Translations under genes and position numbers: made by a program | The notes under the pieces: model-generated | Database searches by the model: none | Told to the model about the DNA's origin: nothing | Seen by the model: only the letters and a program-made list of their open reading frames with translations | DNA from: Mycolicibacterium diernhoferi | GTDB taxonomy: Bacteria; Actinomycetota; Actinomycetes; Mycobacteriales; Mycobacteriaceae | Assembly: GCF_019456655.1 (NCBI RefSeq) | Contig: NZ_CP080332.1 | Coordinates: 1,488,001-1,552,000, forward strand | Reading direction: 5' to 3' | Length of the DNA: 64,000 nucleotides | Shown here: positions 26,085 through 35,366 of the stretch, in pieces | Layout of the letters: every line of letters starts with the position of its first letter | How positions within the stretch are numbered: the stretch's first letter is position 1

Positions 26085-26519
26085 TCAATCGCCGTCGGTC
26101 AACAGGGCTTCCGGCGGGGTGGTCCACACCTTCTGGATGTCGATCCTCAGCCGCATGTGGTAGTCGGCCACCATGTCGTTGTTGATCCCCATCTCGATGG
26201 CGTGATCCAGGTACTTCGTCCAGTACGGCTCGTCCTGGCGCATATCGACACCGATGGTGTCGATATGCGCCGGCCCGCCGATGATGACGACGCCCCGATC
26301 GCGACCATCTGAGTCGAGGTGCAGGCTCACCAGCGGGTTGTTCTTGATGTGCCGCACCCGCAACGCGTCCGGCATGGTGTAGACGAAGATGCCGGCGCCG
26401 TCGAAGTAGAACCACACCAGCCGAGGGACGGGTTGACCCGACTTGGCAACGGTGGTCAGCCAGGCGGACCGGCCCGAGGCCAGCCGGTCGATCACTTCGG
26501 GTGTGAGTTCGATTGCCAT
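26085..26519 (-). CDS. Second PPOX-class F420-dependent enzyme, Rv3369 family paralogue
   Basis: 144 residues, clearly related to the product of 24985-25395: SAWLTTVAKSGQPVPRLVWFYFDGAGIFVYT, VRHIKNNPLVSLHLDSDG and the C-terminal LRIDIQKVWTTP align along the whole length. The middle acidic segment differs (DHAIEMGINNDMVADYHM), which may change the substrate. It converges on the nitroreductase gene with a 24-base gap. Downstream in the other direction 26520-26615 (96 bases) holds no gene. Confidence 0.87.
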   Translation of the reverse strand: MAIELTPEVIDRLASGRSAWLTTVAKSGQPVPRLVWFYFDGAGIFVYTMPDALRVRHIKNNPLVSLHLDSDGRDRGVVIIGGPAHIDTIGVDMRQDEPYWTKYLDHAIEMGINNDMVADYHMRLRIDIQKVWTTPPEALLTDGD

Positions 26520-26615
26520 TCGAACAACGTAGGGGCGCGGCGCCCGCGGCAGCTATTCGTCAACCGGTCAACTTCGCTGCGCTGATCTCGCAGTATCGGT
26601 CTTGACTTCGCCGCC

Positions 26616-27080
26616 TCAGACCGCGCCGGTGAACCCCTGTTGGCGCCAGGCCTCGTAGGCGGCCACCGCCGCGGCGTTGGACAGGTTCAACGACCGCCGC
26701 CCGGCCAGCATCGGGATGCGGACCTGCGCGGTGATGTGCGGGTCGGCCAGCGTCTGCTCGTCCAGACCGGTCGGTTCCGGGCCGAACATCAGCACGTCGC
26801 CGGGCTGGTAGTCGACCTGTGCGAACGACCGGTCGGCGTGTGCGGTGAACGCATACACCCGGGTCGGGGCGATGGACGCCCAGGCCGCGGGCAGATCCGG
26901 ATGCACCGTCACCGACGCCAGATCGTGGTAGTCCAGCCCGGCCCGGCGCAGCTTGGGCTCGGACAGGTCGAAACCCAGCGGTTCGACCAGGTGCAGTTCG
27001 CACCCGGTCGCGGCCACCATCCTGATCGCATTGCCGGTGTTGGGCGCAATGCGCGGCTCGAAGAACATCACCTTGAACAC
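26616..27080 (-). CDS. trmL: tRNA (cytidine(34)-2'-O)-methyltransferase, TrmL/SpoU family
   Basis: 154 residues, the small SPOUT-class methylase that adds a 2'-O-methyl group to the wobble base of certain leucine tRNAs, using SAM. Family blocks: EPRIAPNTGNAIRM (residues 8-21), LVEPLGFDLSEPKLRRAGLDY, and the trefoil-knot SAM site FGPEPTGL and IPMLAGRRSLNLSNAAAVAAYEAW near the C-terminus. The start is a GTG at 27080. It is divergent from the methyltransferase gene at 27112 with 31 bases between. Confidence 0.92.
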   Translation of the reverse strand: MFKVMFFEPRIAPNTGNAIRMVAATGCELHLVEPLGFDLSEPKLRRAGLDYHDLASVTVHPDLPAAWASIAPTRVYAFTAHADRSFAQVDYQPGDVLMFGPEPTGLDEQTLADPHITAQVRIPMLAGRRSLNLSNAAAVAAYEAWRQQGFTGAV

Positions 27081-27111
27081 CGGGCCATCATCCCCTGCGG
27101 ATAATGGGTGC

Positions 27112-27717
27112 ATGGTCGAGCAGAGCCTCTGGATGCAGAAAGTCGCGGCCGACCCCGGCCATTCGCAGTGGTACATCGAACGCTTCCGGGAGATGGAGCG
27201 TGAGGGCCGGGACCTTTCCGGTGAGGCTCGGCTGATCGATGCGATGGCGCCGCGCGGCGCCCGGATCCTCGACGCGGGGTGCGGGCCGGGCCGGGTGGGT
27301 GGGTATCTGGCCGCGGCCGGCCACGACGTGGTCGGTGTCGACGTGGACCCGGCGCTCATCGCGGCCGCCGAGCAGGACCACCCGGGGCCGCGGTGGCTGG
27401 TCGGCGACCTGGCCGAACTCGACCTGCCGGCGCGCGGGCTCGGTGAACCGTTCGACGTCATCGTGTCGGCCGGCAATGTGATGACCTTCCTGGCCCCGAG
27501 CACCCGGGGGCGGGTGCTGGCGCGGCTGCGGGCCCATCTCGGGCCCGGCGGCCGTGCGGTCATCGGATTCGGCGCCGGCCGCGACTACCCGCACGAGGAG
27601 TTCCTCGCGGACGCCGCACAGGCCGGGCTGGTACCCGACCTGTTGTTGTCCACGTGGGATCTGCGGCCGTTCACCGAGGATTCGGACTTCCTCGTCGCAG
27701 TGCTGCGGCACGTGTAG
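27112..27717 (+). CDS. Class I SAM-dependent methyltransferase
   Basis: 201 residues with a complete SAM-binding core: ILDAGCGPGRVGGYLAAAGHDVVGVDVDPALI (motif I and the acidic end of strand 2, about residues 47-78), WLVGDLAEL, and the motif IV region FDVIVSAGNVM. The substrate is unknown; proteins of this type are often annotated only as type 11/25 methyltransferases. It is divergent from trmL and followed, 225 bases later, by the mfp operon on the same strand. Confidence 0.87.
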   Translation: MVEQSLWMQKVAADPGHSQWYIERFREMEREGRDLSGEARLIDAMAPRGARILDAGCGPGRVGGYLAAAGHDVVGVDVDPALIAAAEQDHPGPRWLVGDLAELDLPARGLGEPFDVIVSAGNVMTFLAPSTRGRVLARLRAHLGPGGRAVIGFGAGRDYPHEEFLADAAQAGLVPDLLLSTWDLRPFTEDSDFLVAVLRHV

Positions 27718-27941
27718 ACAGTTCGCCGAAATCAACTGACGCCGACGTCAAACCTGTTTTCGTGCATCGCCACAGCTGCGCAACGTAACGGTCACGAACT
27801 GTGCGCGGTCGGTCGTGAGGTGTGGAATCCGCTGCGCGCGACTGCCATACTCGACAAATTGCCAGGCGTGCCACGCCGGCCCGATGGTGGGCAAAGCAGG
27901 AAGCATATGACCGACGCGCCAACAACGATCCGCGGATCCTG

Positions 27942-30437
27942 ATGACGGTGAGCGCCGCATCGTCGGTCACCTCTGTCCGCAACGAATTCGACAGCGCCGC
28001 AGCGCATGCCGTGAAGCGTCCGCCGCAGTGGGCGCCGGCGAACTGGCCCGTGGGCTGGAAAGTGTTCGCCATCGTGCTGGTTCCGCTGGTGCTGGCGGCG
28101 ACGTTCGGCGGGCTGCGCATCTACTCCGGTTTCACCGAGGCCGCCGATCTGCGGCGTGCCGCGGACCGCGCCGAGATGGTCCCGGCGATCGAAAGCTATA
28201 TGGCAGCGCTCGACTCGGCCGTCCTCGCCGGATCCGCGGGCGGCGGTGCGCAGTCCGCGTTGAGCGAGTTCGACACCAACCGCGTGGCCTTGGAACGCCG
28301 GCTCGACGGGACGGACGTGGTGCCCGATGTGCGCGACGGCGTCACCGCCCTCCTGCGGGGCGGCCAGGATCTGGTGAACAAGGCGACGGCCAACTCAATC
28401 AGCCTGCGGGACAAGGTCACCACCTACGCGCCGCTGCTGCTGACCGCCGAAGACGCCATCACCGGGTCGGTGCGGGTCGACGACGCGCAGATCCGCTCCG
28501 ACGCCGTGGGGCTGGCCCGCGCCATCGGCGCCCGCGGCCAGATGATGATGCAGCAGTTGCTGGTCAACCTGGGCGGGGAGGTCCCCGAACCCGAACTGCG
28601 TACCTCGATGAACACGGTGGCCGGCACCGAACCGTCCACCCTGTTCGGCATGACGCAGATCCTCGGTGTCGGATCGGAAGAGGCGAAGATCCTGCAGGAG
28701 CAGTTCATCCTGCGGATGTCGATCATGGCCAACCCGGCCGCGGTGCTGGTCGGCAACCCGGAACTGACGCAGTCCATTCAGGTCACCGACGACATCGCCG
28801 GTGAGCTCATCGACACGACGACGGCATCGTTGACCGCCGCGGTCGACGAACGGGCCGCCGACCGGCGCAGCGCCGCCATCCGCGATGCCGTCGTCGTGAT
28901 CACCATGCTCGTGCTGGCGTTGCTGGTGGTGGTGCTGGTGGCGCGGTCCCTGGTGGGGCCGCTGCGCCGGTTACGGGACAGCGCGCTGAGGGTCGCGCAC
29001 ACCGAACTCGCGCGGGAACTCGAGCAGGTCCGCACCGGGGGAGACCCCGGACCCCTTCGGCCGATCCCGGTGCACACCACCGAGGAGGTCGGCCAGGTCG
29101 CGCACGCGGTCGACGAGCTGCACGAACAGGCCGTGCTGCTGGCCGGCGAGCAGGCCCGGTTGCAGGTGCAGGTCAGCGACATGTACGAGACGCTGTCCCG
29201 GCGGAGCCGGTCGCTGGTCGATCAACAGCTGGCACTGATCGACCGACTCGAGCGCGATGAGCAGGACCCGCAACGCCTGGACAGCCTGTTCCGGCTGGAC
29301 CACCTCGCCGCCCGGATGCGTCGCAACGGCGCCAACCTGCTGGTGCTCGCCGGCACCAGAGTCACCCGTGAGCACGCCGGCCCGGTGCCGGTGGCCGCGG
29401 TGATCAACGCGGCGGCCTCCGAGGTCGAGGAGTACACCCGGGTGGTCACCGACATCGTCGCGGACTGTGAGGTCAGCGGTGCGGTGGCCGCGGACCTGGT
29501 GCATGTGCTGGCCGAGTTGATGGACAACGGGTTGCGGTATTCACCACCGGACTCGCAGGTGCGGGTGTCGGCGGTGCGCACCGGTAACGGCGCACTCGTC
29601 ATCGAGGTCGGTGACACCGGTCTCGGGATGGCCGAAGCGGACCTGCGGGTGGCCAACACCCGGTTGAAATCCGGTGGTGAAGTCAATCCGTACACCGCCC
29701 GGCACATGGGTCTGTTCGTGGTCGGAAGGCTGGCCGACCAACACGGGTTCGTCGTGCGGCTGCGCAGTACCGTTGACGGAGAACCGAATTCGGGACTCAC
29801 CGCGGGTGTCTACGTGCCGGTGGAGTTGCTTGCGGGCGTGCCGGCCGATCCGGTTCACGCCGACTTCGCGCCGGCCCCGGCGACCGAGGTGCTGTCCTTC
29901 GCTGCGGTGCCGCAACAGCCCGCGCCCTACGTCGAGCCGGTACCCGATCCCGGTGGCGATGATGCCGTCGCCTCGCCGACATCGGGACTGCCACAACGCA
30001 ATCCGGGATCCAGCGGATTTCGGGAGGCGCCGGTGCAACCCGAGCAGGTGGCGCAACCGGCGGACACCGGATCCGCCGATGACGCCATCTACCAGAAGAT
30101 GCTCTCGGAATGGTTGGTCGATCCCACCGAATTCGGTGCGAGCACCGACCTGGACTGGAAGTCGGTGTGGGACCACGGTTGGTCGGCGGCCGCGTCGGCT
30201 GAGGATGCTCCCGTCACCGAACACACCGAGGCCGGGCTGCCGGTCCGGGTGCCCGGGGAACGCCTGGTGCCCGGGGCGGGTGACCTCGCCGAGGGCGAGG
30301 ACGCGCCGGCAACGGAGCCCGCGACCGGCCCGCTCCCGGATCCCGCAGCCGTGCGGGCCAGCCTCAGCAGCCACTTCGGCGGGGTGCACGCCGGCCGGTC
30401 GCAGACACGGGACACCGGAGGATCACACCGCGCATGA
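27942..30437 (+). CDS. Conservon sensor histidine kinase-like protein (MfpE / Rv3365c type)
   Basis: About 831 residues. One membrane helix at about 37-60, a large extracytoplasmic nitrate/nitrite-sensor-like helical domain to about 312, a second helix ([21 protein letters not shown], about 316-338), a HAMP linker, a coiled dimerisation stretch and an HATPase domain (about 520-625) with [12 protein letters not shown] (N box) and [12 protein letters not shown] (G1). No phosphoacceptor His box of the usual kind is evident, as in other conservon kinases. The C-terminal 200 residues are Pro-rich and low-complexity. It opens a five-gene operon with roadblock, DUF742, GTPase and MfpA. The ATG at 27942 is favoured by position before the first helix; an upstream in-frame ATG at 27822 is possible. 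Confidence 0.87.
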   Translation: MTVSAASSVTSVRNEFDSAAAHAVKRPPQWAPANWPVGWKVFAIVLVPLVLAATFGGLRIYSGFTEAADLRRAADRAEMVPAIESYMAALDSAVLAGSAGGGAQSALSEFDTNRVALERRLDGTDVVPDVRDGVTALLRGGQDLVNKATANSISLRDKVTTYAPLLLTAEDAITGSVRVDDAQIRSDAVGLARAIGARGQMMMQQLLVNLGGEVPEPELRTSMNTVAGTEPSTLFGMTQILGVGSEEAKILQEQFILRMSIMANPAAVLVGNPELTQSIQVTDDIAGELIDTTTASLTAAVDERAADRRSAAIRDAVVVITMLVLALLVVVLVARSLVGPLRRLRDSALRVAHTELARELEQVRTGGDPGPLRPIPVHTTEEVGQVAHAVDELHEQAVLLAGEQARLQVQVSDMYETLSRRSRSLVDQQLALIDRLERDEQDPQRLDSLFRLDHLAARMRRNGANLLVLAGTRVTREHAGPVPVAAVINAAASEVEEYTRVVTDIVADCEVSGAVAADLVHVLAELMDNGLRYSPPDSQVRVSAVRTGNGALVIEVGDTGLGMAEADLRVANTRLKSGGEVNPYTARHMGLFVVGRLADQHGFVVRLRSTVDGEPNSGLTAGVYVPVELLAGVPADPVHADFAPAPATEVLSFAAVPQQPAPYVEPVPDPGGDDAVASPTSGLPQRNPGSSGFREAPVQPEQVAQPADTGSADDAIYQKMLSEWLVDPTEFGASTDLDWKSVWDHGWSAAASAEDAPVTEHTEAGLPVRVPGERLVPGAGDLAEGEDAPATEPATGPLPDPAAVRASLSSHFGGVHAGRSQTRDTGGSHRA

Positions 30438-30832
30438 GTACCCGCGAATCGCTGGACTGGTTGGTCGCCAAGTTCGCCCGCGAGGTGGACGGGGTGTCGC
30501 ACGCCGTCCTGGTCTCCGCGGACGGATTGTTGATGGCCGCCAGCGAGCACATCCCCACCGAACGCGCCGATCAGCTGGCGGCGGTGGCGTCCGGGTTGGC
30601 CAGCCTGTCCACCGGTGCGGCGCAGCTGTTCGCGGGCGGGCACGTCATGCAGTCCATCGTGGAGATGGAGAACGGCTACCTGTTGTTGATGCGCGTCGGC
30701 GACGGATCCAACCTGGCCACCCTGGCCACCCGGTCCTGCGACATCGGCCAGATCGGTTACGAGATGGCAATTCTGGTGGAACGGGTGGGCAATGTCATCC
30801 AGTCGGGACGACGTGCCCGACACCACAGCTGA
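30434..30832 (+). CDS. Roadblock/LC7 domain protein of the mfp conservon
   Basis: 132 residues, a single roadblock/LC7 fold: [35 protein letters not shown], followed by the strand [22 protein letters not shown]. Such proteins act as partners or activators of small GTPases; here the GTPase is encoded two genes downstream. It starts inside the stop codon of the sensor gene (ATGA overlap at 30434), showing translational coupling, and its end overlaps the DUF742 gene. Confidence 0.92.
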   Translation: MSTRESLDWLVAKFAREVDGVSHAVLVSADGLLMAASEHIPTERADQLAAVASGLASLSTGAAQLFAGGHVMQSIVEMENGYLLLMRVGDGSNLATLATRSCDIGQIGYEMAILVERVGNVIQSGRRARHHS

Positions 30833-31226
30833 GTCCGCGATGCAGCCCCCGCTCGACGCCTGGGAGTCCACCGATCCGGTGGATGTGGCGGCCATGGTGC
30901 GGCCGTACACCCTGACCGCCGGGCGCACCGCCGCGCGGGTGGATCTACCGCTGGAAGCGCCGGTCAGCCCGTCGGCGACCGGGTCGGCGCCGCGCTGGCC
31001 GCGCAGCGATGTGCGGGCCCGGATCCTGGCTCTGGCCGAGAACAATCCCTCGGTCGCGGAGGTCGCGGCGCGCCTGGAGTTGCCGCTCGGTGTGGCGCGT
31101 GTGCTGATCGGAGACCTCCTCGCGGAGGGGTATCTTCGGGTGCACACGACGTTGGGCGACACCGCCTCGCTCGACGACCGCCGTGAACTGATCGGGAGGA
31201 CTTTGCGTGGCCTTCGGGCACTATGA
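30792..31226 (+). CDS. DUF742 protein of the mfp conservon
   Basis: 144 residues if the ATG at 30792 is used, which overlaps the roadblock gene by 41 bases; a GTG at 30813 would shorten it by 7 residues. The DUF742 core shows [12 protein letters not shown] and a winged-helix-like C-terminal half with [41 protein letters not shown], ending in [16 protein letters not shown]742 proteins occur in nearly every actinobacterial conservon between the roadblock and GTPase genes; their exact job is unknown. The downstream GTPase gene begins 20 bases before its stop. Confidence 0.9.
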   Translation: MSSSRDDVPDTTAESAMQPPLDAWESTDPVDVAAMVRPYTLTAGRTAARVDLPLEAPVSPSATGSAPRWPRSDVRARILALAENNPSVAEVAARLELPLGVARVLIGDLLAEGYLRVHTTLGDTASLDDRRELIGRTLRGLRAL

Positions 31227-31806
31227 CCGGCCATCCGCCTCGGCTGGGCACTTTGATCGGTCCGCATCGACCAAGATCGTCATCTCCGGTGGTTTCGGCT
31301 CCGGTAAGACCACCTTCGTCGGCGCGGTCTCGGAGATCATGCCGCTGCGCACCGAGGCGCTGGTGACCATGGCGTCGGCCGGAGTCGACGGACTGGAGGC
31401 CACCCCGCACAAGAACACCACCACGGTGGCGATGGACTTCGGGCGGATCACCCTGGCCGACGACCTCGTCCTCTACCTGTTCGGAACTCCCGGCCAGCGC
31501 CGGTTCTGGTTCATGTGGGACGACCTGATCCGGGGCGCCATCGGTGCGGTCATCCTCGTCGACCTGCGCCGACTGCAGGACAGTTTCGCCGCCATCGACT
31601 TCTTCGAGGCCCGCAAGCTGCCGTTCATCGTGGCGATCAACGAGTTCGACGGGGCGCCACGACATCCGGTGCCCGCGGTGCGCGAGGCGCTGGCACTGCC
31701 GGAGCACATCCCGATCCTCACCGTGGACGCCCGCGACGGACAGTCGGCGCGGGCCGCGTTGATCACGGTGACCGAGTACGCGCTGTCGGCGCTGCCCGCC
31801 TCATGA
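31207..31806 (+). CDS. mfpB: Small Ras-like GTPase MfpB
   Basis: 199 residues. The P-loop is GGFGSGKTT (about residues 28-36), the switch II DxxG equivalent is LFGTPGQRRFWFMWDDL, and the NKxD position reads NEFD, a substitution typical of conservon GTPases. In mycobacteria MfpB is reported to act with MfpA to modulate fluoroquinolone action on gyrase. The start is a GTG at 31207 behind GGGAGGA. It overlaps the DUF742 gene by 20 bases and the mfpA start by 4 (ATGA). Confidence 0.94.
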   Translation: MAFGHYDRPSASAGHFDRSASTKIVISGGFGSGKTTFVGAVSEIMPLRTEALVTMASAGVDGLEATPHKNTTTVAMDFGRITLADDLVLYLFGTPGQRRFWFMWDDLIRGAIGAVILVDLRRLQDSFAAIDFFEARKLPFIVAINEFDGAPRHPVPAVREALALPEHIPILTVDARDGQSARAALITVTEYALSALPAS

Positions 31807-32366
31807 CCGAACCCGACCAGGTCTGGGTGGACCGCGAGTTCACCGGCCACGACTTCCGCGATGAGGACCTCAGCCGGCTGCGCACCGAGCGGGTGGTGTT
31901 CGACGAATGCGATTTCAGCGGCGTCGACCTCACCGAGTCCGAGCACCTCGGCTCGGCGTTCCGCAACTGCACCTTCCGCCGGGCCGCACTGTCGCACAGC
32001 ACGTTCCGGCAGTGCAGCCTACTGGGCTCGGTGTTCACCGAAACCCGGCTGCGGCCGGTCCGCTTCCTCGAGGTGGACCTGTCGCTGAGCGTGCTCGGCG
32101 GGTGCGATCTGCGCACCGTGGACCTGTCGGACTGCCGGCTGCGCGAGGCCAATCTGGTGGGTGCGGACCTGCGCAAGGCCGTGCTGCAACGCGCCGACCT
32201 CAGTGGCGCGCGGGTGCAGAACGCCAAGTTCGACGAGGCCGACCTGCGCGGCGCCCGGGTCGATCCGACGTTCTGGACCACCGCGAAGGTGCGCGGCGCG
32301 CGCATCGACATCGAGCAGGGACTGGCCTTCGCCGCCGCGCACGGGCTCGACGTCCACGGCGAATAA
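31803..32366 (+). CDS. mfpA: Pentapeptide repeat gyrase-modulating protein MfpA
   Basis: 187 residues, close to the known mycobacterial MfpA proteins (183-192). From about residue 12 to 160 it is made of pentapeptide repeats with Leu or Phe at the centre, for example FDECDFSGVDL, LREANLVGADL and LQRADLSGARV, which fold as a right-handed quadrilateral beta helix. MfpA dimers mimic B-form DNA, bind gyrase and confer low-level fluoroquinolone resistance. The C-terminal segment (GARIDIEQGLAFAAAHGLDVHG) is the usual dimerisation end. It is the last gene of the five-gene conservon; its ATG overlaps the mfpB stop. Confidence 0.95.
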   Translation: MTEPDQVWVDREFTGHDFRDEDLSRLRTERVVFDECDFSGVDLTESEHLGSAFRNCTFRRAALSHSTFRQCSLLGSVFTETRLRPVRFLEVDLSLSVLGGCDLRTVDLSDCRLREANLVGADLRKAVLQRADLSGARVQNAKFDEADLRGARVDPTFWTTAKVRGARIDIEQGLAFAAAHGLDVHGE

Positions 32367-32430
32367 CCGCGCAGCTCCGAGACAGCCCCGACACGCCCGC
32401 TTCAGACAGATATCCCCGCGCACGTGCTTG

Positions 32431-32574
32431 GGCGAGATCGACGTGAGGGTCGCCGATTGCGCGCGACAATCCGGAATTCGCGACCCTGAGCGCGATCTCG
32501 GCGCGAGATCGAGCTCAGGGTTGTAGGTCGGCCGGAAGCCGGTGAATCGGGGAACCCTCAGGTCGATCTCGCCC
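32431..32574. repeat. Alternating inverted copies of a ~23-bp motif
   Basis: Four related copies of a GGCGAGATCGACGTGAGGGT-like unit lie in the 268-base gap after mfpA: forward at 32431-32453, reverse at 32480-32502, forward at 32501-32522, reverse at 32553-32574. Neighbouring copies can pair as two hairpins. The gap holds no gene. The repeat could serve as a bidirectional terminator between the convergent mfp operon and the ABC transporter gene, or be a dispersed intergenic element; a shorter GGCGAGATC-AGCGTGA version occurs at 53649-53664. Confidence 0.65.
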
Positions 32575-32634
32575 TAGGGATTCCAGAGCCATGTCCTCAC
32601 ACCCTGCGGCCGACGCGTGCACGGCCTTGACGAC

Positions 32635-35274
32635 TCAGGCCGTCTTGAGCCGGATCTTCCAGCGCACGAACGACAGGTAGCCCACGCTCAGCAGCGCCAG
32701 CATGCCCATATCGAACCACCAGGCCGATGCGGTGTGCTCCCAGTGCGCGTCCTTGGGCGTCAGCGGGCCCGGCACCAGATGGGTCAGATCAACCGTCGAG
32801 GCCGAGGCCGCGAAACCCCACCGGGCCGGGGTGAACCAGGACATCTGATCGAGCACCAGGCGGTCGGTCACCGGGATCATGCCGCCGGAGAACACCAACT
32901 GGCTCATCACCGCCACCACCAGCAGCGGCATGATCTGCTCATTGGACTTGGCCAGCGCGGACAGGGCCAGGCCGACCATCGCGGCGGTCACCGTCGTCGC
33001 CGCCATCACGACGAACAGTTCCAGCGTCGGACTCAGGAAGGTCAAGGAGCCCTGGGTGGGCGCACCCTTACCGGCGATCGCAATCGCGGTGACGATGGAG
33101 GACTGGATGATGGCGAACACCGCATAGATGCACACCTTGGCCATCAGATACGCCGTCGTCGACAACCCGACGGCCTGCTCGCGGCGGAAGATGGCGCGCT
33201 CGCCGATCAGATCACGCACGGTCAGCGCGGTACCCATGAAGATGGCGCCCACATTGAGCAACACCAGCAGCTGGCCCGGCTCGTTGGGGGCGTCGCCCAT
33301 CGGGTCGGGCACGCCGAACCCGACGGTGCCGGGCACCGAGAGCGACAGCACACCCATGATGAACGGCAGCACGGCCAGGAACGCGAAATATCCGCGGTCC
33401 GAGACGATCAACCGCATCTGTCGGCGCGCGATCGTGGAGAACTGGCGGCGCACACTGGTTTTCGCGGGCTTACCGAGATCGGCCGGCTGCGAGGAGGCCT
33501 CGGCCTGCGGCGGCGGCCCGCTGCGGGCCAGGTAGCGCTGATGCGACTCGTCGGGGTCACCGGCGACCGAGGAGAAGATGTCGGCCCAGTTGGTGGTGCC
33601 CAGCTCCGGTCCGATCTGACTCGGCGGACCGTAGAACGCCGTCTTGCCGCCCGGAGCCAGCAGCAGCACCTGATCGCAGACATCGAGGTAGGTCAGCGAG
33701 TGCGTCACCACCAGCACCACGCGGCCGGCGTCGGCGAGCTGGCGCAGCATCGTCATCACCTGGCGGTCCAGCGCCGGGTCCAGGCCCGAGGTCGGCTCGT
33801 CCAGGATCAGCAGCGACGGACCGGTCAGCAGCTCGAGGGCCACCGAGGCACGTTTGCGCTGCCCGCCGGACAGCTTGTCCACCCGGGTCTCCAGGTGCTT
33901 TGTCATCTCGAGCTCTTCGAGGACCTGCAAGACGACGCGTTCGCGGTCCTCTTTGGTGGTGTCCGGCGGCAGCCGCAGCTCGGCGGCGTACATCAGCGCC
34001 TGCTTGACGGTCAGCTGACCGTGCACCACATCGTCCTGGGGGACCATGCCGATTCGGGATCGCAGCGAGGCGTACTCGGCGTGGATGTCGTGACCCTCGA
34101 AGCTGACCCGGCCGTCGGTCGGATGCGTCAGCCCCGCGACCTGCTTGGCGAAGGTGGACTTACCGGCGCCGGACGGGCCGATCACCGCGGTCAGCGTGCC
34201 GGGGCGGGCGTCGATCGAGATGTTGTCGAGCAGCGTCTTGTTGCCCTCGATGGTCCAGGTCAGGCCGCGGACCTCCAGACCACCGGTGCGGGTGGCGGCC
34301 TGGGTCTCCGACTTGCGGACCAGCGTCCCGCCGGTGAACACCAGGTCGACGTTGCCGATGGTGACCACATCACCCTCGCGCAGCAGCGCGTCATCGACGC
34401 GCTGGCCGTTGACGAAGGTGCCGTTGATGCTGCGGTTGTCGAGGATCTCGGTGCCACCGGGCCCGGTGACCAGGGTGGCGTGGTGCCGGGACGCCAGGAC
34501 GTCGGCGATGACGATGTCGTTGTCGGTGGCGCGACCGATCTTGATCCCGCCCGGGGGCACCTCGGGTGCCTTCCCGGGACGCAGGATCTTGAGCATGCTG
34601 GTCGCCAGATTGTTCTCCGACGGACGGGCCACTGCGGTCGGGCCCATGGCGGTCTGCGCCGGGTCTGCCGGCGGGATGTACATCGGCTGCGAACGCGACG
34701 CCGGCTGCGGCGGGTAGGCCGGCCGCGGTGCGCTCGGGTACTGACCACTCGGATACGGCTGCCGGTCGGTCGGGTAGGGCGGCTGCGGCGGCGGTCCGGA
34801 CGGGTACCGCGGGGCGGGCTGCGACGGGGTGCCGCCGGTCGGCCACGCCGGCGGGGCGGGCGGCGGGCCCGGCTGGGTCGGGGGCTGGGTCGGCCATGAT
34901 GCGCCGGCCCGTCCGCCGGTGGTGTGCATCGCGGCCGTCGGCGGGGGACTGCCCACCGAACCCTGGTGCCGGCCGACCTCGAAGACCAGCTGCGGGCCGT
35001 CGGGATTACCGATGTTGACGTACTGGCCGTCGGCGATGTCCAGGGTCGGCACCCGCTGGCCATTGACATACATGCCGTTGAGGCTGCCGTTGTCGATGGC
35101 GATCCACCGGCCCTGATCGAAACGCAGCACCAGATGCGCGCGGGAGATCAAGGGGTGGGCGATGCGGACATCGGCACGCAGATCGCGGCCGACGACGACG
35201 TCATTGCCTGCGGAGAAGGTGCGTGAGGACCCTTCGTACCTAACGGTCAGGGCGGGCGTTACAGGGCGGCTCAT
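32635..35274 (-). CDS. FHA-domain ABC transporter (Rv1747-like), ATPase and permease in one chain
   Basis: 879 residues. Domain order: N-terminal FHA (about 1-100, GRDLRADVRIAHPLISRAHL, phosphothreonine binding), a Pro/Gln-rich linker (about 115-220), a second FHA (about 235-330, IGRATDNDIVIADVLASRHHA), an ABC ATPase (about 345-570) with Walker A GPSGAGKST, signature LSGGQRKR and Walker B LLILDEPTSGLD, then an ABC-2 type permease with six helices. In M. tuberculosis Rv1747 is controlled by the Ser/Thr kinase PknF through its FHA domains and has been linked to cell-envelope lipid export. The ATG at 35274 is chosen at the start of the first FHA. No kinase gene is adjacent here. Confidence 0.93.
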   Translation of the reverse strand: MSRPVTPALTVRYEGSSRTFSAGNDVVVGRDLRADVRIAHPLISRAHLVLRFDQGRWIAIDNGSLNGMYVNGQRVPTLDIADGQYVNIGNPDGPQLVFEVGRHQGSVGSPPPTAAMHTTGGRAGASWPTQPPTQPGPPPAPPAWPTGGTPSQPAPRYPSGPPPQPPYPTDRQPYPSGQYPSAPRPAYPPQPASRSQPMYIPPADPAQTAMGPTAVARPSENNLATSMLKILRPGKAPEVPPGGIKIGRATDNDIVIADVLASRHHATLVTGPGGTEILDNRSINGTFVNGQRVDDALLREGDVVTIGNVDLVFTGGTLVRKSETQAATRTGGLEVRGLTWTIEGNKTLLDNISIDARPGTLTAVIGPSGAGKSTFAKQVAGLTHPTDGRVSFEGHDIHAEYASLRSRIGMVPQDDVVHGQLTVKQALMYAAELRLPPDTTKEDRERVVLQVLEELEMTKHLETRVDKLSGGQRKRASVALELLTGPSLLILDEPTSGLDPALDRQVMTMLRQLADAGRVVLVVTHSLTYLDVCDQVLLLAPGGKTAFYGPPSQIGPELGTTNWADIFSSVAGDPDESHQRYLARSGPPPQAEASSQPADLGKPAKTSVRRQFSTIARRQMRLIVSDRGYFAFLAVLPFIMGVLSLSVPGTVGFGVPDPMGDAPNEPGQLLVLLNVGAIFMGTALTVRDLIGERAIFRREQAVGLSTTAYLMAKVCIYAVFAIIQSSIVTAIAIAGKGAPTQGSLTFLSPTLELFVVMAATTVTAAMVGLALSALAKSNEQIMPLLVVAVMSQLVFSGGMIPVTDRLVLDQMSWFTPARWGFAASASTVDLTHLVPGPLTPKDAHWEHTASAWWFDMGMLALLSVGYLSFVRWKIRLKTA

Positions 35275-35366
35275 CGGGACCAACTGTATCGGTAGCACTG
35301 CGACGCCTGCCTGGCCGCGGAGGTGTTGTGTCGTGACCGTTGCCCGGCCGAGATCGAGACGGCCCG

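Noticed and set aside
27737..27750. TGACG-CCGA-CGTCA as an operator of the mfp operon
   Set aside because: Arms are only 5 bp and lie about 200 bases from the start; too weak without conservation data.
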